64,000 bases of DNA from Pseudarthrobacter sp. SSS035 (GTDB taxonomy: Bacteria; Actinomycetota; Actinomycetes; Actinomycetales; Micrococcaceae). This document shows, one piece after another, positions 16,801-24,990 of the stretch. The notes beneath the pieces were generated by a model, which was not told where the DNA came from, did not search any database, and worked only from the letters and a program-made list of their open reading frames with translations. Within the stretch, counting starts at the first letter, position 1; every line of letters starts with the position of its first letter. The translations under genes and the position numbers were made by a program. The stretch covers positions 1,178,001 to 1,242,000 of the forward strand of contig NZ_CP096882.1 of the NCBI RefSeq assembly GCF_023273875.1, read 5' to 3'.

Positions 16801-18972
16801 GCGAAGGTCATCGAGGCCACCGAGCTTGAACTCCAGCGCGTTGCGCCGGACCGCCGGGCCCGGGGCATGGAAGGCGTCGCCGACCTGCTCAGGTTGCTGG
16901 GTCCGCTGACCCCGGAAGAGGTCGCCGCCCGCCTGGAGGCTGCGCCGGTGCTGGAGCCGCTGCCGGCGGTTGAGCCTGCCGAAACCCCGCAGCCCACCGA
17001 AACCCCGGTGGTTGAGCCTGTCGAAACCCCACATGCCGACACTCCGCTGGCCACGACGCACCTGAGCGCACTGCTGCGGGCCAACCGGGCCATCAGAGTC
17101 AACATCGGCGGTGCCGAGCGCTACGCCGCAGTCGAGGATGCCGCCCGGCTTCGTGATGCCATCGGCGTTCCGCTTCCCATGGGCGTTCCCCTTGCCTTCA
17201 TCGAACCGGTGGCAGACCCCCTGGGCGACCTGGTTTCCCGGTACGCGCGCACGCACGGACCCTTCACGTCGGCGGAAGCGGCAGCCCGGTTGGGGCTCGG
17301 CGTCGCCGTGGTGGGCACCGCGCTGAAACGGCTCGCCGCGGACGGCCGGGTGGTGGAAGGCGAGTTCCGGCCGCACGCCGCTCCAGCGGAACAGGCTGCC
17401 CGCTATGGGCCATCGGACGAAACACCAGTTGAGGATGTCCAAACGGGTCGGCCGCTCCCGACAGAGCCCACGCAGACGCATCTTCCCGCCCCCACCACCA
17501 GCGAATGGTGCGATGCCGAAGTGCTCCGCAAGCTCCGGCGTCGTTCGCTCGCAGCACTGCGCGCCGAAGTGGAACCGGTGGACGCCGCCGCCTATGGGCG
17601 CTTCCTGCCGGCCTGGCAGAATGTCCGCACGCCGGGCGCCGGGCGCGGGCAGCCGTCCCTGCGGGGACTGGACGGCATTGTCACCGCGATCGACCAGCTT
17701 TCCGGCGTGCCGGTACCGGCTTCGGCGTGGGAGCCGCTGGTCCTGGCCAGCAGGGTTTCGAACTACCAGCCCGCCATGCTCGACGAGCTTATGGCCGCCG
17801 GCGAGCTCCTCTGGTCCGGGGCCGGAGCGTTGCCTGGAAACGACGGCTGGGTCAGCCTCCACCTGGCCGATTCCGCCGAACTGACGCTGAATCCCGCCGT
17901 CGAATACGAACCCGGAGACGCGCAGCAACGCCTGCTCGACCACCTGAGGAACAACGGCGGCGGCTACTTCTTCCGCCAACTGAAGGACGTGGCAGGCGGC
18001 ATGGACGCGGTGCCCAGCGACCAGGAAGTGGTGTCCGCGCTGTGGGATCTGGCGTGGGCGGGCCGCATCACCGGCGACACCTTCGCCCCGGTCCGCGCCC
18101 TCATCGCCGGCGGCCACACGGCGCACCGCCAAGTAGCGCGTTCACCCCGCGCCCGCGCCCCCAGGCTGAGCAGGCTCGGCCGCTCGCACGGCACCGGCCT
18201 CCTGGGATCGCCCGGGCTGGGCTCCCCTGGACTGGGCTCCCCTGCGCTGGGCGGCGGACGGTACGGCTCATTGTCGGGCACTGCGGCAACTCCCCCGCTG
18301 GCCGCGGGGCGTTGGTCTGCCCTGCCCTCGCCCGAGCTGGACGCCACCATCCACGCCCGCGCCACGGCTGAACTGTTGCTGGACCGGTATGGCGTGGTGA
18401 CCCGGGGATCCGTCATGGCGGAGCAGATCCTGGGCGGGTTCGGCCTGATGTACAAGGTGCTGGCCCGGCTGGAAGAGGCCGGACGCTGCCGCCGCGGATA
18501 CTTCATCGAGCACCTCGGGGCCGCCCAGTTCGCTGTCCCCGCAACCGTGGACCGGCTGCGCTCCTATTCCGAGGACACCCAGCTGGCCAAGCCCGAGCCA
18601 ATGGCACTGGCCCTTGCAGCCACGGATCCCGCCAACCCCTATGGGGCTGCTTTGTCCTGGCCTGCCCTCGACGTGGAGGCAGGAACGGGCCACCGACCTG
18701 GACGGAAAGCCGGGGCGCTGGTGGTCTTGGTGGACGGCGCCCTGGTCCTCTACGTGGAACGGGGCGGGAAAACGCTGCTGGCCTTCAGCGAGGACGCGGC
18801 CGTGCTGTCCGCCGCCGGCGCGGCCTTGGTAGGTGTGGTCACCCGGGGAGCGGTGGACAAGCTCATCATGGAGAAGGTCAACGGCCACGGCATCCTGGAC
18901 ACCCCGGTGGCGGCCGCACTCACCGCCGCCGGGGCATACTCAACGCCCAAGGGTCTGAGGATCCGTGCCTGA
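13846..18972 (+). CDS. lhr: Lhr-family ATP-dependent helicase
   Basis: Giant superfamily 2 helicase (about 1708 aa) of the Lhr family, a 3'-to-5' translocase linked to DNA repair in mycobacteria. Visible motifs are APTGSGKT at 58-65 (Walker A), DEVH at 213-216 and GLSATVEP about 30 residues later, then the second RecA domain (SSLELGIDMGAVDLVVQVESP, QRVGRAGHQ) and a C-terminal half of about 900 residues including winged-helix repeats. Two low-complexity inserts are visible: a Pro/Glu/Thr linker near residues 1038-1066 encoded by dispersed repeats, and Gly-Ser-Pro-Gly-Leu repeats near 1452. Start 13846 fits a CATGAT -10-like box 7 bases upstream; a later ATG (13900) is possible. nei follows, overlapping by 8 bp. 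Confidence 0.93.
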   Translation: MQEQQPPGAEPDALPGTPMGRFSRPTRDWFLGAFAEPTPAQTGAWNAISSGSHALVVAPTGSGKTLAAFLWALDRLLVEAPAPDPELGDAVLPGVDAISVKGGVKGQAKGRRPRPPKRRTRVLYISPLKALGVDVERNLRSPLIGITQTAKRLGLPAPLITVGVRSGDTTTADRRALLSNPPDILITTPESLFLMLTSRARETLTEVDTIIVDEVHAVAGTKRGAHLAVSLERLDALLPKPAQRIGLSATVEPRELVAQFLAGAAPVEIVAPPSRKNWDLTVSVPVEDMSDLPGAAGAFDSGPASGLQPQASIWPHVEEKIVDLVLANQSTIVFANSRRLAERLTARLNEIYAERQLIAVGGGWDPPDSDAVESGTPGVPASTATPAHMMAQAGSTAGADPLLARAHHGSVSKDQRALIEDDLKSGRLRCVVATSSLELGIDMGAVDLVVQVESPPSVASGLQRVGRAGHQVGEISQGVLFPKHRADLVHTAITVERMLEGKIERLFVPANPLDILAQQTVAATALGSIDVEEWFATVRRSAPFASLPRSAYEATLDLLAGRYPSDEFAELRPRIIWDRNAGTIEGRPGAQRLAVTSGGTIPDRGLFGVYIIGTEVEGSGAPGADGKPAASPAKGGRRVGELDEEMVYESRVGDIFALGATSWKIEDITHDRVLVSPAFGQPGKLPFWKGDSLGRPVDLGRALGAFVRELSASDVGPATERCKASGLDEFAANNLIQYLSEQKLATDVVPCDTTLVVERFHDELGDWRVILHSPFGMPVHAPWALAVGQRLHQRYGLDGSAMAADDGIVLRVPMMEDEPPGAELFLFDPDELEQIVTAEVGGSALFASRFRECAARALLLPRQTPGKRQPLWQQRQRSAQLLDVARKYPTFPIVLETVRECLQDVYDLPALKDIAASVERRELRIVQTTTQQPSPFAKSLLFGYVAQFLYEGDSPLAERRAAALALDSTLLNELLGRVELRELLDAKVIEATELELQRVAPDRRARGMEGVADLLRLLGPLTPEEVAARLEAAPVLEPLPAVEPAETPQPTETPVVEPVETPHADTPLATTHLSALLRANRAIRVNIGGAERYAAVEDAARLRDAIGVPLPMGVPLAFIEPVADPLGDLVSRYARTHGPFTSAEAAARLGLGVAVVGTALKRLAADGRVVEGEFRPHAAPAEQAARYGPSDETPVEDVQTGRPLPTEPTQTHLPAPTTSEWCDAEVLRKLRRRSLAALRAEVEPVDAAAYGRFLPAWQNVRTPGAGRGQPSLRGLDGIVTAIDQLSGVPVPASAWEPLVLASRVSNYQPAMLDELMAAGELLWSGAGALPGNDGWVSLHLADSAELTLNPAVEYEPGDAQQRLLDHLRNNGGGYFFRQLKDVAGGMDAVPSDQEVVSALWDLAWAGRITGDTFAPVRALIAGGHTAHRQVARSPRARAPRLSRLGRSHGTGLLGSPGLGSPGLGSPALGGGRYGSLSGTAATPPLAAGRWSALPSPELDATIHARATAELLLDRYGVVTRGSVMAEQILGGFGLMYKVLARLEEAGRCRRGYFIEHLGAAQFAVPATVDRLRSYSEDTQLAKPEPMALALAATDPANPYGAALSWPALDVEAGTGHRPGRKAGALVVLVDGALVLYVERGGKTLLAFSEDAAVLSAAGAALVGVVTRGAVDKLIMEKVNGHGILDTPVAAALTAAGAYSTPKGLRIRA
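16968..17028 (+). repeat. Two in-frame copies of the TTGAGCC repeat inside lhr
   Basis: GGTTGAGCCTGCCGAAACC (16968-16986) and GGTTGAGCCTGTCGAAACC (17010-17028) differ at one base. Both are read in the same frame as Val-Glu-Pro-[Ala/Val]-Glu-Thr and build a Pro/Glu/Thr-rich linker. Confidence 0.8.
18199..18252 (+). repeat. 15-bp tandem repeat in lhr
   Basis: About 3.3 copies of a unit related to CTGGGCTCCCCTGGA, encoding Leu-Gly-Ser-Pro-Gly repeats in the C-terminal half of Lhr. Copies are near-identical, suggesting recent expansion. Confidence 0.7.
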
Positions 18973-19810
18973 GGGCGACTCCGTCTGGCGGGCGGCCGCC
19001 GAACTGCACAAGGCCTTGGCTGGGCAGACGCTCACCGCCTCGGACTTCCGCGTGCCGAGGTTCGCCACGCTCAACCTGGCCGGCTGGACCGTGGAGGAGG
19101 TGGTCCCCCGCGGCAAGCACCTCCTGATGCGCGTGCTGGGACCGGACGGGAATGGACCGGAGGAGCGGAAACTCACCATCCATTCGCACCTGAAGATGGA
19201 AGGCACCTGGCAGGTCTATCCGCCCGGAGGGCGCTGGCGGAAGCCTGGATTCACCGCCCGGTGCGTTCTGCGCACGGCGGCAGCGGACGCCGTCGGATTC
19301 TCCCTGGGCATCGTGGAAGTGGTCCGCACCGCGGACGAGGACACCATCGTCGGCCACCTGGGTCCGGACCTGCTGGGTCCGGACTGGGACCCGGCCGAAG
19401 CGGAGCAGCGGATCCGTGCGGCACCCGACGTGCCCATCGGCGTCGCCCTGCTGGACCAGCGCAACCTGGCGGGCATCGGCAACATCTACCGCTGCGAGGC
19501 CTGCTTCCTGTCCGGTGTGCATCCGGCGACACCGGTCTCAGCTGTCCACGACCTCAGGACCCTGATGACGGATGCCAAGCAGCTGCTGGAAGCCAACCTG
19601 GGCCCGGGACGCCGGGTGACCATCCTTAATCCGCGAGGCATGCCCGTCGGGCGGATGGCGGGCCGTCCGGGCTACTGGGTTTACCGGCGGGAACACCAGC
19701 CGTGCCTGAAATGCCGGACCCCCATCCGCCGCGGCGCGCTGGGCAAACCCAACGGCGAAGAGGAACGGGACATCTACTTCTGCCCCCAGTGCCAGCCAAT
19801 GCTGCCCTAG
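18965..19810 (+). CDS. nei: Nei/Fpg-family DNA glycosylase-AP lyase
   Basis: Endonuclease VIII-like enzyme that removes oxidised bases and cuts the abasic strand. The mature N-terminus MPEGDSVWR gives catalytic Pro2 and Glu3; HLKMEG lies in the expected position, and a C-terminal zinc finger has Cys247, Cys250, Cys273 and Cys276. The GTG start lies inside the last codons of lhr (8-bp overlap), which implies co-translation. The lhr-nei order is conserved in mycobacteria, supporting a joint repair role. Confidence 0.92.
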   Translation: MPEGDSVWRAAAELHKALAGQTLTASDFRVPRFATLNLAGWTVEEVVPRGKHLLMRVLGPDGNGPEERKLTIHSHLKMEGTWQVYPPGGRWRKPGFTARCVLRTAAADAVGFSLGIVEVVRTADEDTIVGHLGPDLLGPDWDPAEAEQRIRAAPDVPIGVALLDQRNLAGIGNIYRCEACFLSGVHPATPVSAVHDLRTLMTDAKQLLEANLGPGRRVTILNPRGMPVGRMAGRPGYWVYRREHQPCLKCRTPIRRGALGKPNGEEERDIYFCPQCQPMLP

Positions 19811-19850
19811 GCGTCGTGTCCTGAGAAGTCCCAGGCGGTCCTAGGGCGTC

Positions 19851-20567
19851 CTAGGGAGTCCTGGCCACGCGTTCGACGGCGACCGGCTCGCCGGTGTCTG
19901 ACCCTGCAGCGTCCAACTCGGCGGCATCGAACTCACCGGCGTCCAACTTAACGGCATTCGGCTCAAGGACTGCAGGTTCGGCTGGAAGCGCTGCGGGCAC
20001 CATGAACCGCGGGAGCAGCAGCTGCACCAGCGGCCCGATGGCGAGGGCGTAGACCACCGTGCCCACGCCCACGGAACCGCCCAGCAGCCAGCCCACTCCC
20101 AGCACCACCACTTCGATCAGGGTGCGCGAGATCCGCACGGACCAGCCTGTGCGCCGAGCCAGTCCGGTCATCAGCCCGTCCCTGGCACCCGGACCGAACC
20201 GTGCGCCGATGTAGCAGGCGGACGCGATGCCGTTCAGCAGCACGGCGCCTGCGAGCATGCCGATCTGGCCGCCCAGATGCGAGAACGCGGGGATCAAGGC
20301 CAGGCCGATGTCCGCGAAGACGCCCACCAGCACGGCGTTGCAGAGCGTGCCGAACCCTGGCCACTGCCGGAGCGGGATCCAGAGGAGCAGCACCAGGAAA
20401 CTCACAATGATGACCACCACCCCGATGCTCAGTCCCGTCCGGCCGGAAACTCCCTGATGGAAAACATCCCACGGATCCAGTCCAAGTCCGGCACGGATGA
20501 ACATGGCCAGGGAGATGCCGTACATGGCGAGGCCGGTAAAGAGCTGGAGTAGTCTGCGAGTCAACAT
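19851..20567 (-). CDS. yczE: YczE-family membrane protein
   Basis: Five to six membrane helices with the family hallmark MFIRAGLGLDPWDVFHQG near residues 22-39 and ARFGPGARDGLMTGL in the middle. YczE/YyaS proteins are integral membrane proteins of unknown transport role. The last 45 residues are an Asp/Ala/Glu-rich tail with internal repeats and are not membrane. ATG 20567 is chosen because an upstream extension would cross the shared regulatory region. It diverges from a MocR-type regulator, the pairing known for yczR-yczE. Confidence 0.85.
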   Translation of the reverse strand: MLTRRLLQLFTGLAMYGISLAMFIRAGLGLDPWDVFHQGVSGRTGLSIGVVVIIVSFLVLLLWIPLRQWPGFGTLCNAVLVGVFADIGLALIPAFSHLGGQIGMLAGAVLLNGIASACYIGARFGPGARDGLMTGLARRTGWSVRISRTLIEVVVLGVGWLLGGSVGVGTVVYALAIGPLVQLLLPRFMVPAALPAEPAVLEPNAVKLDAGEFDAAELDAAGSDTGEPVAVERVARTP

Positions 20568-20583
20568 AACGACCACTCTGACA

Positions 20584-20626
20584 GATAACTGGCATTGAAT
20601 TACATAGCCAGTCTGAGATACTGGCT
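20584..20626. promoter_or_regulatory. ACTGGC operator cluster between yczE and its MocR regulator
   Basis: The 61-bp divergent gap holds ACTGGC at 20588-20593 and 20620-20625 (32 bp apart, about three helical turns) and the inverted GCCAGT at 20607-20612. AGCCAGT-N7-ACTGGCT forms an inverted repeat ending 3 bp before the regulator's ATG. TTGAAT (20595-20600), 16 bp, GATACT (20617-20622) is a plausible promoter that would start transcription at or next to the ATG. Confidence 0.6.
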
Positions 20627-20628
20627 TC

Positions 20629-22164
20629 ATGTCCCCTTCGCTGAACCCGCCCGCGCTGGCCCGTCTCCTGGGCGAGTGGAACCTCGGCGTCGCGCCCGCG
20701 TACCGCGAGCTGGCCGACGTCGTCCGCCTCCTGGTCCTGGACGGCCGAGTGGCCCTGGACACGGCCCTGCCCAGCGAGCGGGCACTGTCTGAGGCGCTGG
20801 GCGTCAGCCGCACCACCGTGACAGCCGCCTACGGCCACCTCCGCGAGCAGGGTTTCCTCAGCAGCGGGCAGGGCAGCAGGGGCCGGACCCGGATTCCGCG
20901 CCTGACGGCGTTGGGTACCACGGTGCTCACGGACCCGGGCCTTACAACCGCGGGGCGGACGCCCGGCACAACGTCTCCCGGACTCGCGGCACCGGAGGGT
21001 CTGATCGACCTCGCCTACGCGTCGCTGCCCGCCTGCGGCGAGGTGGTGCATCGCGCGTTCGCCGCAGCCCTCACCGAACTTCCCGCCCTGCTGCCGGGAT
21101 TCGGCTACGACGCCATGGGTCTGCTCCCCCTGCGCGAGACGGTGGCGGCGCGTTATACGGCGGCCGGCGTGCCGACCACCGCCGAACAGATCCTGGTGAC
21201 ATCGGGCGCGCAGCACGCCCTGAACATCATCATCCGCGCCTTGGTTGGCCGGCAGGACAGGGTGCTGGTGGAACACCCCAGCTACCCAAATGCCCTGGAT
21301 GCGATCCGCGCGGCCGGGTGCCGGGCCATTCCGGTGGCGTTCACCGCAGCCCACGGCGCCGGCACTGACAGGGCCGACGGCGGTCCCTCCCTGGCGTGGG
21401 ACATGCACGCCCTGCAGGCCGCCATGACACAGCAGCGTCCCAGGATGGCGTACGTCGTGCCGGACTTCCACAACCCAACCGGGCAGCTGATGCCCGATGT
21501 CCAGCGCCGCCAACTGGTCCGGGCGGCCGCGGTTGCGGGGACGGTCCTGGTGGTGGACGAGACCCTCCGCGCGCTGAACCTCGACGGCGTCGAAACCAGT
21601 CCCGTGGCAGCCTTCAGTCCCGCAGTGGTCACCATCGGCTCGCTCAGCAAATCCCACTGGGCCGGACTTCGGACAGGCTGGATCCGCGCCTCCGAAGCCA
21701 TGATCCAGCGCTTTGCGGCGGCACGGACGTCCCTGGATCTGGGCGGACCGCTTATGGAACAGCTGGCGGCGGCCCACTTGGTCCGCGCCCTCGACGAGCC
21801 GCTCCCCGCACGGCTCAGCGCCCTCCGGGACAACCGCACCGCACTTCTGGAGCTCCTTGCCGGACACCTCCCGGAATGGGAAACGGGACGCCCGGCCGGC
21901 GGTCTGTCCGTCTGGTGCAGGCTGCCCGCACCGGTCAGCACTGCACTGACGGTCATCGCTCCGGATTTTGGCATCCGGCTGGCCGCCGGGCCGCGGTTTG
22001 GCATCGGCGGCGCGTTCGAACGCTACCTCCGGGTGCCTTTCACCCTGCCGCCGGACCAGCTGGAGACCGCCGTCCTGGCCCTGCGCTCAGCCCAGGACCG
22101 GCTCGACGCCGCCCCGCAGCTCCGCCGGACCCTGAAGAACGCGCCGGCCTTGGCTATTGCGTGA
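20629..22164 (+). CDS. MocR-family regulator (GntR winged helix fused to PLP aminotransferase fold)
   Basis: N-terminal GntR winged helix (LPSERALSEALGVSRTTVTAAYGHL, about residues 48-72) joined to a fold-type I aminotransferase domain with PDFHNPTG at 278-285 and PLP lysine Lys341 in SLSKSHWAGLRTGW. MocR proteins sense PLP or an amino compound and control a neighbouring gene; this one faces yczE, matching the YczR-YczE system. The ATG probably lies at or near the transcription start, so the mRNA may be leaderless. Confidence 0.9.
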   Translation: MSPSLNPPALARLLGEWNLGVAPAYRELADVVRLLVLDGRVALDTALPSERALSEALGVSRTTVTAAYGHLREQGFLSSGQGSRGRTRIPRLTALGTTVLTDPGLTTAGRTPGTTSPGLAAPEGLIDLAYASLPACGEVVHRAFAAALTELPALLPGFGYDAMGLLPLRETVAARYTAAGVPTTAEQILVTSGAQHALNIIIRALVGRQDRVLVEHPSYPNALDAIRAAGCRAIPVAFTAAHGAGTDRADGGPSLAWDMHALQAAMTQQRPRMAYVVPDFHNPTGQLMPDVQRRQLVRAAAVAGTVLVVDETLRALNLDGVETSPVAAFSPAVVTIGSLSKSHWAGLRTGWIRASEAMIQRFAAARTSLDLGGPLMEQLAAAHLVRALDEPLPARLSALRDNRTALLELLAGHLPEWETGRPAGGLSVWCRLPAPVSTALTVIAPDFGIRLAAGPRFGIGGAFERYLRVPFTLPPDQLETAVLALRSAQDRLDAAPQLRRTLKNAPALAIA

Positions 22165-22182
22165 CGCGCCGGGCTTTCGGGA

Positions 22183-22686
22183 TCAGGTGCCGCTGGCACC
22201 GCGGCCTGCGGCCCGGCCCATCCGCTGCTTGGCCGTATTGGTCCCGGCCCCGACCGGGACGTGCGCCGTCGCCTTGGCCAGCCCAAACTCCGGCATCCCG
22301 TTGTAGACAACCTCGATCCCGCCGGCCGGCACCTGGTACGTCTCATGCCAGACGCCGACGTCGCCGGTCCCAGAGAGTTCCTTCATGAATCGTCGCCACG
22401 GTTCCAGGTGCGGGGACTCCCGGTCCGCGGCGAACTTCCGCAGGTGCTCGGGGCTCTCCCAGTAGCTGAGCAGGATGGTGGTGCGCCCGAACCACTGCTC
22501 ACAGCCGAGCATTCCTGCCGCGGGGTCGGCGGCCAGGTGCTGGAGCATCCGCGGCATGGCGGCAGCCACCTTGCCGACGGTCCCGACCTTCCACCATCGG
22601 TTCGCCCGCATGCCGATCAGGAAGACCGTCACCGATTCGCGGCCCGGGTCAGCGGTATACCGGCCCGGAAATACCTTCTGCGCCAT
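22183..22686 (-). CDS. DUF4188 domain protein
   Basis: 167-aa soluble protein matching the DUF4188 family (VTVFLIGMRANRWWKVGTV, then MLGCEQWFGRTTILLSYWES and WRRFMKELSGTGDVGVWHETY). The dimeric ferredoxin-like fold resembles small monooxygenases, but no activity is established. ATG 22686 has AGGAG upstream. It is divergent from a TetR gene and shares its operator, so it is probably the regulated target. Confidence 0.85.
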   Translation of the reverse strand: MAQKVFPGRYTADPGRESVTVFLIGMRANRWWKVGTVGKVAAAMPRMLQHLAADPAAGMLGCEQWFGRTTILLSYWESPEHLRKFAADRESPHLEPWRRFMKELSGTGDVGVWHETYQVPAGGIEVVYNGMPEFGLAKATAHVPVGAGTNTAKQRMGRAAGRGASGT

Positions 22687-22707
22687 GGGAACTCCTTCGG
22701 TTCGCGG

Positions 22708-22756
22708 TTTCATAACCTTGTTTCATAACACGGTTACGAAACAAGGTTATGAAACA
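22708..22756. promoter_or_regulatory. TetR operator with four half-sites
   Basis: A perfect inverted repeat TTTCATAACCTTGTTTC (22708-22724) and its complement (22738-22754) encloses a second, inner one, GTTTCATAAC / GTTACGAAAC (22720-22742). Altogether four near-identical half-sites fill the region between the DUF4188 and TetR genes, ending at the TetR start. Confidence 0.75.
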
Positions 22757-23341
22757 ATGGACTCCATGGCAAGACCCGTAGTGCATAACGATTCCCTCAG
22801 GCAGGACCTGCTGGCCGTCACGGCTGACCTGGTGGACCGCGACGGTCCCGCACGCGTGAATCTGCGGGACGTGGCAGCGGCCGCCGGAACGTCCACTACG
22901 GCCGTCTACTCGCTATTCGGCGGAAAATCCCAGCTCTTGACGGCCGTCGTGGACGACGGGTTTTGGTCCTTCCGCGACTCACAGGTGACTGCGGCCCCGG
23001 GCGGCCTGCAGGGACTCGGCGTGGCCTACCGGACCTGGGCGCTGGAGCATCGGGCGCTCTACCGGCTGATGTTCGGCGGCGCGCTGGCCGCCTACGTCGA
23101 TTGCCAGCCAAGCCCCGACGCTGCCGCCGATGCCATGGAGCCCCTGATGGAAGCAGTGGCCTCCGCCCAGTCCGCGGGCACTGTACTGCAGGCACCCGTG
23201 GAGATGGTCGCCGTCGCAATCTGGGGCCAGGTCCACGGCCTCGTGAGCCTGGAACTGGCCCAGGTGGGGCCGCCGGATGCAGACTGGGCCGCGGCCTACA
23301 GCGCCGCCCTCGACGCCGTCGCCCGCGGCTGGGCCGCCTGA
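22757..23341 (+). CDS. TetR-family regulator
   Basis: N-terminal TetR helix-turn-helix (VNLRDVAAAAGTSTTAVYSLFGGKSQLLTAV, about residues 31-61) and a C-terminal WHG-like ligand domain (YRTWALEHRALYRLMFGG). 194 aa is usual for the class. Two ATGs (22757 and 22766) are possible. The gene abuts a four-half-site operator and is divergent from the DUF4188 gene, so it probably represses itself and that gene. Confidence 0.88.
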   Translation: MDSMARPVVHNDSLRQDLLAVTADLVDRDGPARVNLRDVAAAAGTSTTAVYSLFGGKSQLLTAVVDDGFWSFRDSQVTAAPGGLQGLGVAYRTWALEHRALYRLMFGGALAAYVDCQPSPDAAADAMEPLMEAVASAQSAGTVLQAPVEMVAVAIWGQVHGLVSLELAQVGPPDADWAAAYSAALDAVARGWAA

Positions 23342-23403
23342 CGCGACCTGACGCCGCTTTGTGCGCGCCCGTGCGGACTTTCCCGACGCGCCGATCCGCC
23401 CGC

Positions 23404-23461
23404 GACGCGCAAATTATCTGACGCAGGTGGATTTCCCGGTGCGCCAGATAATGTGCGAGTC
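23404..23461. terminator. Long imperfect hairpin between convergent genes
   Basis: Two 22-nt arms (23404-23425 and 23440-23461) match at 19 positions around a 14-nt loop; core CAGATAAT/ATTATCTG. It lies between the convergent TetR and SRPBCC genes, so it can serve both as terminator. Confidence 0.65.
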
Positions 23462-23489
23462 GATATTCGGGTGCCGGGCTCAGGAGCCC

Positions 23490-24174
23490 TTACGCGTAGA
23501 CCTTTTCGAGGAAGCCGCCCCAGGCCTCGGCGGTGGCTGATGAGTCACCGCTGCCGCTGAAGTCGTGCACAGTCATCCCCACCGGCGCGCCGAATGCGTT
23601 GCGGCCGAAGAACCGGTACATCGCATCCGACGTCCGCAGGCCCAGGAAGTGCTCGTTGGAGAAGTCCACTTCCCCGGACAGCCGCCCCACGCCGTCGAGC
23701 TCCAGCTCAACAGCGGAACCTTGCGCAGCGGAGTCCACGCCCAGAGCCTTCTTCAGGCGGTCGAACCCGTCCGGGGTCTGCGACGCCACCGGAGACTGGA
23801 TGTCCGTAAACACCACCGGCTTGCCGTCGAAGTGCTGCAGGTACTGGCCCAGCGTGTGCAGATAGAACGCCGTGTGCTTGCTGGCGCCGTCGTACTGCTC
23901 GTCCCAGTTGTCGGCGAAGATCCCGCTGTGGACATAGTGCAGCCGGGCGCGGCCGCCTTCGAGCGGTTCCAGGATGTGCTCCAGCTGGTTGAACCAGCCA
24001 TCCGGGCCGTCCATCCGGGATACGAGATGCGTGGGATGCTCCTGCACGGTCTTGACGTCCGGCCACTGGTCCGTGGGGAACATCCACGCCGGCGTTCCAC
24101 TTGTCACGGCTTCCCAGGCACGCTCGGGCGTACCGGGCAGTTCGGTGTCGTACACGATCTCAAATTCGCGGTTG

Positions 24175-24182
<8 letters not shown>
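23490..24182 (-). CDS. SRPBCC (START-like/AHSA1) domain protein
   Basis: Ligand-binding helix-grip protein, about 230 aa: FEIVYDTELPGTPERAWEAVTSG at the N-terminus, then WFNQLEHILEPLEGGRARLHYVHSG, and a second smaller half ending AEAWGGFLEKVYA. Bacterial AHSA1-like proteins are often co-transcribed with an ArsR regulator; here the regulator gene overlaps its start by 8 bp. ATG 24182 has AGGAGCAGGA upstream. Ligand unknown. Confidence 0.85.
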
Positions 24183-24825
<643 letters not shown>

Positions 24826-24831
24826 GCTTCC

Positions 24832-24861
24832 ATCATGCCAACCGACAACTTTTATTGTCAA
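24832..24861 (-). promoter_or_regulatory. Promoter with ArsR-type operator
   Basis: Minus strand: TTGACA (24861-24856), 18 bp, CATGAT (24837-24832). The inverted repeat GACAA-N6-TTGTC (24859-24844) overlaps the -35 box, a position suited to repression by the ArsR protein encoded 7 bp beyond the -10. Confidence 0.6.
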
Positions 24862-24907
24862 GAACTTTTTTTCCGTCGGTGCCGAGATCGCCGGATCCGT
24901 GCTCCGA

Positions 24908-24970
24908 TTCGATGGTTCCCTGCGCAGACGATGATTCGAACCATCGTCTGCGCAGGGAACCGTCTAAATG
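24908..24970. repeat. Dispersed palindromic element, copy A
   Basis: GGTTCCCTGCGCAGACGATG (24914-24933) pairs perfectly with 24942-24961 across an 8-nt loop. A second, partly decayed copy lies at 61110-61173. It is between the divergent ArsR and RluA genes. Confidence 0.8.
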
Positions 24971-24990
24971 GGCGCGGGTAGAATGGACCG

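Noticed and set aside
15919..18132. 737-codon open frame antisense to lhr
   Set aside because: Long antisense frames are expected at this GC; composition is not protein-like and lhr motifs are certain on the other strand.
19811..19850. Short GTCCTAGGG repeats after nei as a regulatory array
   Set aside because: Only about three imperfect units in a 40-bp convergent gap; no structure beyond chance.
19963..21867. 634-codon frame antisense across yczE and the MocR gene
   Set aside because: It overlaps two confidently recognised genes and has no domain.
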